From an uncultured Dorea sp. (GTDB lineage: Bacteria; Bacillota; Clostridia; Lachnospirales; Lachnospiraceae): a stretch of 15,985 bases of DNA. Made by a program: the position numbers and the translations under genes. Shown piece by piece: positions 1-6,213 of the stretch. The notes under the pieces were generated by a model. That model worked only from the letters and a program-made list of their open reading frames with translations. It had not been told where the DNA came from and made no database searches. How positions within the stretch are numbered: position 1 is the stretch's first letter; every line of letters starts with the position of its first letter. The DNA is taken from positions 1 through 15,985 of the forward strand of contig NZ_CAKRAH010000060.1 in assembly GCF_934294775.1 (NCBI RefSeq). Reading direction: 5' to 3'.

Positions 1-116
1 TTCAAAATCTGCAACTCAGAAGTGATATTCAGATATATCTTACTTGTACCGGACTTCCACCATCCCCGGCTCGCTATTGCGTTCTGTTATATCTTACTGT
101 CTTCGTCAGCGTTTTT
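1..116 (-). promoter_or_regulatory. T-box leader, stem I (cut by window edge)
   Basis: Read on the minus strand, this has the layout of T-box stem I: GACGAAGACAGTA at about 108-96, the AG-bulge region GCGAGCCGGGGATGG at about 75-61, the GGTGGAAGTCCGG apical part, and a return strand ending CACTTCTGAGTTGC. Helix AGATAT/ATATCT lies above the specifier loop, whose 3' strand reads GAATATCA. If the specifier is followed by a purine, as is usual, it is AUC (Ile); UAU (Tyr) is the alternative. The antiterminator with its TGGNACCGCG box and the controlled gene lie left of position 1. T-boxes read uncharged tRNA, so the target is probably a synthetase or amino-acid gene. Class is secure; amino acid is not. 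Confidence 0.88.
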
Positions 117-126
117 CACATTCCTT

Positions 127-156
127 ATTATATGCAACAACTGCAAAATCCGTCAA
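127..156 (-). promoter_or_regulatory. Sigma-A type promoter of the T-box transcript
   Basis: On the minus strand TTGACG (151-156) and a perfect TATAAT (127-132) are separated by 18 bases. Transcription would start near 120, a few bases before T-box stem I. It sits just after the dacF stop codon, so the T-box unit is independent of dacF. Confidence 0.85.
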
Positions 157-181
157 GGGGTTTTACCTTTTTTAATAGGAT

Positions 182-1717
182 TTATTTGCGTCTGCGAAGC
201 AATGATATGATAAAAGCCAGGATCAGAACAACTAACAGCACTTCCTCTGCGGCAATGATTCTTCTGACCTTCAATGGTTTTTCATAATATTTCTTCTGAT
301 ATAGCTTCCATGCTTTCTGAATCTTGCTCTCGATCTGCTTTATAAAATGTTTTCCACCAGAGCTCTTATTATTCTCAGAGTTATCCACATTAGCACTCTT
401 AGAATCCACGGACTTTTCCTCATCCGACAGTTTCTTAAGATATGACTTTGTAAATACTGCCGTTGCACTTCCTACTTCGTGTCCGTCATAGGTATACTTA
501 ATCGTACCTTCTCCACTCTTCTGATCCACATCTGTGACTTCATGCTTCACATCCGAGAATTCCACGCCGTTTGGCAACAGCACATATCCGTCATCCTGTA
601 CATGATATTCATTACCGGACAGGTTCTCTTTTTCCAATGTCTGTGCTTCCTTAGATTCACCCGCACTTATGAATTCTTTGACGCCTTCCGGCTTCTTCTG
701 CTCTGCAACATTCACCTTCTGGAAGTTGTTAAATGCATACTCGAACAGTTCTCTTGTATCTGTATAAATGTGTACCCCATGTGTTCTTAATACTACACAT
801 ACCAGTTTCATATTGCCATTATCAGCCATCGTGATCAATGTGGATAATGCATTGGATGTATATCCGGTCTTTCCTGCCACGGCATATTCATAATAATTCT
901 TATTCACATCGATCAGCATCTTATGATGCTGGGCAAATACATGCTCTTCCGTCGTCGCGGTTGCCGGAATCGTATAACTCTGGTTCTGGCAGATCTTTGT
1001 AAATTCCGGGTATCTCCACACTTCACGTCCGATCAGCGCCATATCTCTTGCACAGGTATAATGATTGTCATCATGCAATCCATTGGCATTCACAAAATTA
1101 GAATTATTGCCTCCAAGCTTTTTACATTCCTCATTCATCTGTTCGATGAACCAGTTGTAATCATGTCCGGCATTCGTTCCGACATTTTCTGCTACAGCAT
1201 ATGCTGCTTCATTTGCCGATGCCAGAAGTGTTGCATACAGTGCCTGCTCCAGTGAAATGACATTTCCCTCTTTTAATCCGACAGACGAATCTCCCGGCTG
1301 CATAAAAGAAATACAGTCGTTACTGAAGGTTACATTATCCGTCAGCTTTCCATATTTAAAAGCAACCAGTGATGTCAGCACTTTTGTGATACTTGCCGGA
1401 TATTCATGTTCGTCGATATTCTTTGCGTACAGGATACTTCCCGTTCCTGCATCCATCACGATTGCTGCTTCTCCATAAGTTCCAGGTCCCTGCGGCCAGT
1501 TCTCCCAGCCATTCGACTGGACTTCCATATTGTATACGTTCTGTTCTTCCTGCTGCGCCTGCTGTTCCGGTGTCAGTGCCTGCTGCGTTGCTGTGTCAGT
1601 TGCCGCCGCAGTATTATCTGTCGTTGGTTCCGCATAGGTAACCGTCTGCGACATTCCCGCCGACACACTTACGATCACTGCCATAAGCATGGCAGATATG
1701 CGTTTTTTTCCCCACAT
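182..1717 (-). CDS. D-alanyl-D-alanine carboxypeptidase, DacF/PBP5-like (peptidase S11)
   Basis: A 511-residue low-molecular-weight penicillin-binding protein that should trim the terminal D-Ala from peptidoglycan stem peptides outside the membrane. All three serine-enzyme motifs are visible: SITK with catalytic Ser109 and Lys112, SAN at 167-169, and KTG at 283-285. An N-terminal signal segment (about 1-29) ends near TYA-EP and is followed by a Gln/Thr-rich linker (about 30-65). The C terminus has a basic stretch and a membrane helix (about 488-507) ending in RRRK, which fits the tail anchor of this family. The ATG start has a GGAGG site 9 bases upstream. Downstream is the T-box promoter; upstream is a palindromic repeat and the HPt terminator, so it is probably a single-gene unit. 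Family is certain; the exact paralogue is not. Confidence 0.95.
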   Translation of the reverse strand: MWGKKRISAMLMAVIVSVSAGMSQTVTYAEPTTDNTAAATDTATQQALTPEQQAQQEEQNVYNMEVQSNGWENWPQGPGTYGEAAIVMDAGTGSILYAKNIDEHEYPASITKVLTSLVAFKYGKLTDNVTFSNDCISFMQPGDSSVGLKEGNVISLEQALYATLLASANEAAYAVAENVGTNAGHDYNWFIEQMNEECKKLGGNNSNFVNANGLHDDNHYTCARDMALIGREVWRYPEFTKICQNQSYTIPATATTEEHVFAQHHKMLIDVNKNYYEYAVAGKTGYTSNALSTLITMADNGNMKLVCVVLRTHGVHIYTDTRELFEYAFNNFQKVNVAEQKKPEGVKEFISAGESKEAQTLEKENLSGNEYHVQDDGYVLLPNGVEFSDVKHEVTDVDQKSGEGTIKYTYDGHEVGSATAVFTKSYLKKLSDEEKSVDSKSANVDNSENNKSSGGKHFIKQIESKIQKAWKLYQKKYYEKPLKVRRIIAAEEVLLVVLILAFIISLLRRRK

Positions 1718-1807
1718 GTGTATTATCCTCCATTTTCTGCTCTATATTATAAGCCTTCTTGTCTATTATCTCAAGTCTGTAATCAATGCCTCCTGATATA
1801 CCTAAGC

Positions 1808-1861
1808 GTTACTGTATCATACGGAATTTTCAGTTCAGAAAATTCCGTATGATACAGTAAC
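1808..1861. repeat. Large perfect palindrome (family A, full copy)
   Basis: Two perfectly complementary 24-base arms (1808-1831 and 1838-1861) flank the 6-base loop AGTTCA. The core of each arm is TCATACGGAATTTTC or its complement. A second copy with a shortened right arm lies at 5331-5360. No T-run follows directly, so it is not a simple terminator. It lies between the dacF start and the HPt terminator and looks like a dispersed palindromic (REP/MITE-like) element. Confidence 0.85.
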
Positions 1862-1872
1862 ACCTGCGCAAC

Positions 1873-1910
1873 AAAAAATACCGGCAATTTTACAATCACC
1901 GGTATTTTTT
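1873..1910 (-). terminator. Rho-independent terminator after the HPt gene
   Basis: A 12-bp stem, AAAAAATACCGG (1873-1884) with CCGGTATTTTTT (1899-1910), closes a 14-base loop. It lies 39 bases past the HPt stop codon and has a T-run on the minus strand. The symmetrical A/T flanks could let it work in both directions. Confidence 0.85.
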
Positions 1911-1948
1911 ACATTTCACATAATAATAATAAGATTGCCTGTCCAGTT

Positions 1949-2305
1949 TTACTGATCCAGCTTTTCAATCTCTTTAATTGTCGCTTCATACACTTCCGTA
2001 ACTTTTGCCATCGCTTCCGGAATTCCTGGCTGTGTACCGGTTCTGTCTCTTAAAAGCTCTGTCAAATCACAGCTCACCTCATACAGGCGATCGAACGAAA
2101 GGTTCTGGCATACACCCTTTAATGTATGCGCACCACGAAATGCATCTTCATAATTCTTTGCTTCGAGTGACTCTTTTAACTGTGGGTAACTCTTATCCGT
2201 AAGAAACTTCAGTGTGAATCTCTGAATTAATGCTTCGCTGCGGACTCTTTTTAATACGTCATCGTAATTACCGCCAATGGCTTCATAACATTCCTGTATT
2301 GTCAT
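1949..2305 (-). CDS. Stand-alone HPt (histidine phosphotransfer) domain protein
   Basis: A 118-residue cytosolic, mostly helical protein consisting of one HPt domain. The signature AHTLKGV lies at 59-65, with the phospho-accepting His60 inside the expected four-helix bundle; the second conserved helix follows (about 71-85). HPt proteins pass phosphate from the receiver of a hybrid kinase to a final response regulator, and the neighbouring upstream gene is such a hybrid kinase lacking its own HPt domain. The two probably work together, which is inference. No output response regulator is in the window. Start: ATG with AGGAG 9 bases upstream. Transcription probably comes from the TPP-riboswitch promoter at 2682-2711, with two mini-ORFs between, and stops at the terminator at 1873-1910. 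Confidence 0.93.
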   Translation of the reverse strand: MTIQECYEAIGGNYDDVLKRVRSEALIQRFTLKFLTDKSYPQLKESLEAKNYEDAFRGAHTLKGVCQNLSFDRLYEVSCDLTELLRDRTGTQPGIPEAMAKVTEVYEATIKEIEKLDQ

Positions 2306-2324
2306 ATTCTTTTTCTCCTACTCT

Positions 2325-2411
2325 CTAATCTTCATATGCCCCATGAAATGCCGTTCTGCCATACCATTTTCCAAATATGTATTGCAAGACTTCACACATT
2401 TTCCCGGTCAT
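2325..2411 (-). CDS. Possible mini-ORF 2 downstream of the TPP riboswitch
   Basis: A 28-codon ORF starting at the ATG at 2411, one base after the stop codon of mini-ORF 1. The product (MTGKMCEVLQYIFGKW...) has an unremarkable residue mix and matches no family I know. No clear ribosome binding site precedes it, although translational coupling is possible. It may be a coding remnant of a lost thiamine-related gene, or chance. Confidence 0.2.
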   Translation of the reverse strand: MTGKMCEVLQYIFGKWYGRTAFHGAYED

Positions 2412-2412
2412 C

Positions 2413-2553
2413 TTATGTTCTAAAGCTCATTATAGCATATGCTAACAGATTTTTTAAATAGAATTTTTCGATCAGGAATTTATAACCTTCCAGTCCCTTC
2501 GGGCTGTCGATACCGTCCCCCCGCCTTCCTTTTCCAGTCAGGCTTTCCGGCAT
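2413..2553 (-). CDS. Possible mini-ORF 1 downstream of the TPP riboswitch
   Basis: A 46-codon ORF that begins 24 bases after the TPP aptamer and is the only reading frame where a riboswitch-controlled gene should start. The C-terminal half (GLEGYKFLIEKFYLKNLLAY) looks protein-like, with alternating charged and hydrophobic residues, but I recognise no family. The ribosome binding site is poor (AAAGTGAAG directly before ATG). It could be a leader peptide, a small protein, or the fused ends of a gene that suffered a large deletion, as happened to many genes further right. Function unknown. Confidence 0.3.
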   Translation of the reverse strand: MPESLTGKGRRGDGIDSPKGLEGYKFLIEKFYLKNLLAYAIMSFRT

Positions 2554-2576
2554 CTTCACTTTATTATATTACGACA

Positions 2577-2667
2577 AACACTTTCTACACTGGCATTATC
2601 CACACAGGTTCAAGGGTCTAAGTTACGATCTTACTCTCAGCTTCTTTCATAAACTCCCCTGGTTTTT
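2577..2667 (-). promoter_or_regulatory. TPP (thiamine pyrophosphate) riboswitch aptamer
   Basis: The minus strand carries the thi-box elements in the right order and spacing: CAGGGGAG, then GCTGAGAG, then AGACCCTTGAACCTG, then TGTGGATAATGCCAG and TGTAGAAAGTG. P3 can form from AGTTT/AAGCT. P1 pairs only weakly. The aptamer begins about 10 bases after a promoter and is followed by no recognisable thiamine biosynthesis or transport gene: the downstream genes are two mini-ORFs and the HPt gene. I see no convincing terminator or ribosome-site sequestering helix between 2413 and 2577, so the expression platform may be damaged or unusual. Confidence 0.95.
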
Positions 2668-2681
2668 ATTAAACTGTTCTT

Positions 2682-2711
2682 AGTATAACGCAAGCATTTT
2701 AAAAATTACAA
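2682..2711 (-). promoter_or_regulatory. Promoter of the TPP-riboswitch transcript
   Basis: TTGTAA (2706-2711) and TATACT (2682-2687) lie 18 bases apart on the minus strand, 14 bases beyond the stop codon of the histidine kinase. The expected start point is just upstream of the TPP aptamer. Confidence 0.7.
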
Positions 2712-2724
2712 GATTCGTTGCATT

Positions 2725-4932
2725 CTACAACTTATTCACATCACCGTTCAGCGTATCCGTAATTGTCTGGATACTTACAGGCTTCGGTATATACCCGTTC
2801 ATTCCCGCATCGCGGCAGTTCTTCCGGTCACTGGCAAATGTATTGGCCGTCATCGCAAAGATCGGTATTACTCTTGCATCCTTTCTTTCAAGCTCTCTTA
2901 TTTTTTTCGTTGCCGTCAATCCGTCCATCACCGGCATCATGACATCCATCAAAATAACGTCAAAATATCCTTCCTCCGATATCTTAAATATCTCGACCGC
3001 AATCTCCCCGTTCTGCGCTTTTGTTACTTCCATGCCTGCCTTTTCAAGAAGAAATTCCGCAATCTCCATATTCAGATCATTGTCCTCTACCAGAAGGACT
3101 TTCTTGCCGGCCAGTTCTGTTCCTGTGACCTCTTCTTTCCGTTCTTCTTCCTCATATGATACATGAAGATCAAACGGTATCGTAATCGTAAATGTTGTCC
3201 CAACATTTACCACACTTTTTACTTCGATCTTACCATTCATCATCTCTGTCAGCTGTTTTGCAATGGCAAGTCCAAGCCCGGTTCCCATATATGCCGTTCT
3301 CGCACTTTGTTCTTCCTGCGCAAATGGTTCAAACGCATGCTTGATGAATTCTTCACTCATACCGCGTCCCGTATCCGTACACCGAAAGCAATAAACGGCC
3401 TGCCTTTCTTCACCTTTCAGTTCCTCGCAGGACAGCCGTATCTCTCCGCCTTCCCGGTTGTACTTCACCGCATTTCCTGCAATATTCTGCAAGATCTGTT
3501 TTAAATGCACCGGACTTCCGATTACATGCCGGTGGACTACGGTACTGTGATTAAAGTTCACTGTCAGCCCCTTCATCTGCGCACTCATTTTTGTAATACT
3601 GTTCGTCTCTTCCAGTACTTTAAGAATGTCAAACGGCTCATGCTCAAGCTCGATCGCACCGGATTCCAGCTTGTTCATATCCAGGACACTGTTCACAATC
3701 TCCATAAGGAATCCCGTTGCCTCTCTTACTTTTTCCCGGCACTCTTTTTGCTTGTCTTTATCATCTGCATAATGCTCTGCAATCTCGATCATACCCTGAA
3801 TCCCGTTGATCGGTGTCCGGATATCATGACTCATTCTCCGCAGAAAATCAGTCTTTGCGATATTCGCTCTCCTTGCTTCGTCTGCAGTCTCAAGAAGTTT
3901 CTGCCTGTACTCAATCTCCAGCTGTTTCTGCTTATCGATCTTGCGCACAACATATAATACATTCGTGACTACACCGTTCTTATCCCTCTTCTTTACAATG
4001 AACCGCCCCAGATGCCACGATCCGTTCGCAGCCCTGTATTCTGCCGCAATGCTTTCCGTATCCTTAAGGCGCAGTGCCAGTGTAGACGTATCCAGGAATT
4101 CCCTCATAAGTTCCTGATGTTCCTCATCCACGATCGTTTCTCTTACATTTTTAAATACATCTGCGATTGTCCCTCTTTTTCCCGTCAGCCGGTGCATCTC
4201 CTGTCCGGAAGACACCTCGTCGTATGTCCCCCGCACCAGATCCATACGGTAGATCAGCCAGTAGATTTTACTGATTGATCCTACGATCTCACTGTTTAGC
4301 GTAGCCTCTGCCAGTGCATTTTCAAGCTTTATTTTCTGTCTTTCCTGCTCTTCCATCATAAGAAGATTCTCTTGTAAACCGCCGATGTGACCCCCCACTG
4401 CTTTTAAAAGCCGCAGCGAAAGTGCCGTCTTACTCTGCTCCGGATTGTCGAATCCAATATAGCCATTTAACTTCTTATTCGAAAGGATCGGGATCACAAT
4501 CAGTGAATGAATATCCTGTCCGTCAAATAATTCAAACTCTTCCGGTGTCTGCCTGCGTTCTTCTTCCCAGTCCGCAGATACGATTGCTTCTCCTGCCCGC
4601 AGCCGCGGTGCCCAGTTTGGCATATCCTCAATCCGCACATTCTGCATCTTATCTATTGTCGGTTCAACTCCCTCAGCACACCATTCATGCGTCATCTTCA
4701 TAACGCTTCTGTCTTCCTCTGTCCGTGTAAACATGTAGGATCTGTCTGACAACGAATACTTTCCAAGGAAAGCCAGAAGCTTTGGCATCGCTTTATTTAA
4801 CTCCTCCTTACTGGAAATGTTATCCAGTATCGAGATGTTGTCCAACACATCATCAACCGCATCCTGAATGATCTGCATCTGTCTATATTCTTCTGTCTGT
4901 TGTTGTCTTTTTCTTCGTATTGATAATCTCAT
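2725..4932 (-). CDS. Soluble hybrid histidine kinase with receiver domain
   Basis: About 735 residues. Order: coiled N terminus (about 5-35); GAF-like sensor (about 40-190) with the WAPRLRAGEAIVSADW and IPILSNKKLNGYIGFDN segments; short coiled coil; PAS-like region (about 215-335); HisKA with MSHDIRTPING and phospho-His369; HATPase with N box QNIAGNAVKYN, DTGRG and GTGLGLAIAK; C-terminal receiver with acidic DN pair, phospho-Asp663 (VILMDVMMP), a conserved Thr (MTAN) and Lys (IPKP). No membrane segments, so it should sense a cytosolic signal. It lacks HPt; the next gene supplies one. I choose the ATG at 4932 because GGAGG lies 6 bases upstream; an in-frame TTG four codons earlier overlaps that site. 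Expression should depend on the c-di-GMP riboswitch upstream. The ligand is unknown. Confidence 0.95.
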   Translation of the reverse strand: MRLSIRRKRQQQTEEYRQMQIIQDAVDDVLDNISILDNISSKEELNKAMPKLLAFLGKYSLSDRSYMFTRTEEDRSVMKMTHEWCAEGVEPTIDKMQNVRIEDMPNWAPRLRAGEAIVSADWEEERRQTPEEFELFDGQDIHSLIVIPILSNKKLNGYIGFDNPEQSKTALSLRLLKAVGGHIGGLQENLLMMEEQERQKIKLENALAEATLNSEIVGSISKIYWLIYRMDLVRGTYDEVSSGQEMHRLTGKRGTIADVFKNVRETIVDEEHQELMREFLDTSTLALRLKDTESIAAEYRAANGSWHLGRFIVKKRDKNGVVTNVLYVVRKIDKQKQLEIEYRQKLLETADEARRANIAKTDFLRRMSHDIRTPINGIQGMIEIAEHYADDKDKQKECREKVREATGFLMEIVNSVLDMNKLESGAIELEHEPFDILKVLEETNSITKMSAQMKGLTVNFNHSTVVHRHVIGSPVHLKQILQNIAGNAVKYNREGGEIRLSCEELKGEERQAVYCFRCTDTGRGMSEEFIKHAFEPFAQEEQSARTAYMGTGLGLAIAKQLTEMMNGKIEVKSVVNVGTTFTITIPFDLHVSYEEEERKEEVTGTELAGKKVLLVEDNDLNMEIAEFLLEKAGMEVTKAQNGEIAVEIFKISEEGYFDVILMDVMMPVMDGLTATKKIRELERKDARVIPIFAMTANTFASDRKNCRDAGMNGYIPKPVSIQTITDTLNGDVNKL

Positions 4933-4990
4933 GTGCACCTCCAAGAACTGGAATTACGCTCCTCTGATATCCATGCAAAAACCTTTATAT

Positions 4991-5023
4991 CATACAGAAA
5001 ACCTGCCACCGGCAATTTTTCTT
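4991..5023. repeat. Hairpin repeat (family B, copy 1)
   Basis: GAAAA-cct-GCC-acc-GGC-aat-TTTTC forms an imperfect hairpin. The stretch ACCTGCCACCGGC and its flanks closely resemble the palindrome at 15770-15808 (ACCTGCCACTGGC, then a TTTTCTT end in both). The core GCCACCGGC also occurs at 5083-5091 inside the riboswitch expression platform. It may be a dispersed hairpin repeat. Confidence 0.5.
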
Positions 5024-5039
5024 CCGAACGCATACCGAT

Positions 5040-5131
5040 AAAAAAAGCAGGCCATGCTATAGACATACCTCCTACATCCACCGCCACCGGCGGTTTCCTT
5101 CGGATACTTGACGACTATAACATTTCCTGCT
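5040..5131 (-). terminator. Terminator-like expression platform of the c-di-GMP riboswitch
   Basis: On the minus strand AGCAGG (5126-5131) pairs with CCTGCT (5046-5051), and ATGTTATAG (5115-5123) pairs with CTATAGCAT (5054-5062), separated by an AA/GG internal loop. A run of seven T follows at once (5040-5046). The stem encloses about 52 bases that fold on their own (CCGCC-ggt-GGCGG, and TATCC with GGATG) and contain an unused AGGAGG. The 5' arm starts where the aptamer's P1 strand ends, so ligand binding could decide whether it forms. I cannot tell from sequence whether c-di-GMP turns the kinase on or off. Confidence 0.75.
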
Positions 5132-5210
5132 ATTTATTATTGCAACTGGCTACCATTTTACAGGTCCTATAGCTTTGCGTCACAACCTTTCGGATGCTTT
5201 GCCGTAAATA
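5131..5210 (-). promoter_or_regulatory. c-di-GMP-I (GEMM-I) riboswitch aptamer
   Basis: The minus strand contains the GEMM-I core in order: ACGGCAAAGC, CCGAAAGG (the GAAA tetraloop), GTGACGCAAAGC, TATAGGACCTG, and ATGGTAGCCAGTTGC. TATTTA/TAAATA can close P1. Order and spacing match known clostridial GEMM-I aptamers. It lies between a strong promoter and the hybrid histidine kinase start, so a cyclic dinucleotide second messenger should control kinase expression. Confidence 0.93.
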
Positions 5211-5230
5211 TGTTCCTTCTCCTGCCTTTT

Positions 5231-5260
5231 ATTATAACGTTATCCTAAAATTCATGTCAA
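5231..5260 (-). promoter_or_regulatory. Strong promoter of the c-di-GMP riboswitch / kinase transcript
   Basis: Perfect consensus boxes on the minus strand, TTGACA (5255-5260) and TATAAT (5231-5236), with an 18-base spacer. The start point lies about 15 bases before the GEMM-I aptamer. Confidence 0.9.
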
Positions 5261-5330
5261 GAACGAGCGTTAATAAAGTCAGCATAAAGTCAGTTAACTC
5301 AAATTGGCAAAATCCACATCCATTACCCCA

Positions 5331-5360
5331 TCATACGGAATTTTCAATTCAGAAAATTCC
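5331..5360. repeat. Palindrome family A, shortened copy
   Basis: TCATACGGAATTTTC (5331-5345), loop AATTCA, then GAAAATTCC (5352-5360). The left arm and most of the loop match the perfect palindrome at 1808-1861, but the right arm stops after nine bases. It lies between the AIM24 gene's stop codon and the kinase promoter, and may help end AIM24 transcription. Confidence 0.75.
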
Positions 5361-5380
5361 TACCAGTGAGCAATAATCAT

Positions 5381-6193
5381 TTATCTTCCTGGTTTTGCAT
5401 CCAGTTCGCTGGTTGCATCATATAAGGAATCAGTCAGAGCCACCGGACTCATCAGTACCCTTCCGGTTCCTCTGTATACATTAACCAGGCCTTCCCCACT
5501 GACCGCTGAACCAACCAGCGTCTTCGTTGTTCTCTCTACCGTAAATTCAAGATTCGAAGACCAGCATACAGCCATACTTCCATCAATCTTTAACTCATCA
5601 TTTTCAAGTTCGATCTCGATCAATTCTTCTTCCGGCACATTACTTTCCAGCGCCACGATACCATTACCACGGAGACTTAAGTTGAACAATCCTTCTCCAC
5701 CTAATACCGCAGACGATACGTTCTTTCTGGCTACGACTTTACTTTTTACGTTCCCGTCACATGCAAGGAACATGCCATCTTCGATCGTCATTCCTTCTGC
5801 TCCCCACTTAGATACATCTTCCAGAATAATATACTTATATGTAGGCTCCAGCACCAGTATTCCGGCTCCAACGTATTCCGGCTTTACTGCCGCTTCCTTT
5901 GTCACTGCACCTTTGATTGCTTTGCCGAACAGATCGCCGATACCTTTTACTCCTGTCGTAGCTCTTACATCTCCGCCCATCCACTGCATTGCGCCTGCCT
6001 GGATCACTGCAGAATGCTCTTTATTGATATCGATTACTACCTGTCTTCTTTTTACATTCATCTTACTCATGAAGAATTCATCCGTTGCATTAAACGGCGA
6101 TACGCTGGCATCTTTTTCGTACTCAAGTACGTGGAAATTATCCTTTGTACTGATATATTTTCTGTTTTCATTCTGCATATTCACGATTCTCAT
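5381..6193 (-). CDS. AIM24 family (DUF124/TIGR00266-like) protein
   Basis: A 270-residue protein built of the all-beta AIM24 fold: glycine-rich strands recur, notably QAGAMQWMGGDVRAT (about 66-80), LGGEGLFNLSLRGNG (about 164-178) and the diagnostic GSAVSGEGLVNVYRGTGRV (about 227-245). No signal peptide or membrane segment, so it is probably cytosolic. AIM24 proteins occur widely in bacteria and yeast mitochondria; the bacterial function is poorly defined, and I do not assign one. The ATG start has GGAGG 8 bases upstream. It is the last gene of a three-gene set, starting 20 bases after the DUF4230 gene, and has palindrome copy 5331-5360 downstream. Confidence 0.9.
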   Translation of the reverse strand: MRIVNMQNENRKYISTKDNFHVLEYEKDASVSPFNATDEFFMSKMNVKRRQVVIDINKEHSAVIQAGAMQWMGGDVRATTGVKGIGDLFGKAIKGAVTKEAAVKPEYVGAGILVLEPTYKYIILEDVSKWGAEGMTIEDGMFLACDGNVKSKVVARKNVSSAVLGGEGLFNLSLRGNGIVALESNVPEEELIEIELENDELKIDGSMAVCWSSNLEFTVERTTKTLVGSAVSGEGLVNVYRGTGRVLMSPVALTDSLYDATSELDAKPGR

Positions 6194-6213
6194 TGTGGTT
6201 TCCTCCTTGTTAT

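Noticed and set aside
22..210. A 62-codon plus-strand ORF at the left edge
   Set aside because: It overlaps the T-box leader and the dacF end on the other strand and has no ribosome binding site; the RNA element explains the sequence.
2457..2510. Possible terminator after the TPP aptamer (CAGCCC-gaa-GGGaCTG)
   Set aside because: The short stem has a bulged A and no T-run follows on the minus strand, so I do not call it a terminator.
2439..2621. A 60-codon plus-strand ORF between kinase and HPt
   Set aside because: Antisense to the TPP aptamer and mini-ORF 1; no ribosome binding site.
4933..5380. A second tandem riboswitch in the kinase leader
   Set aside because: The structured stretch 5040-5130 is better explained as the terminator platform of the GEMM-I aptamer; it matches no aptamer consensus that I know.
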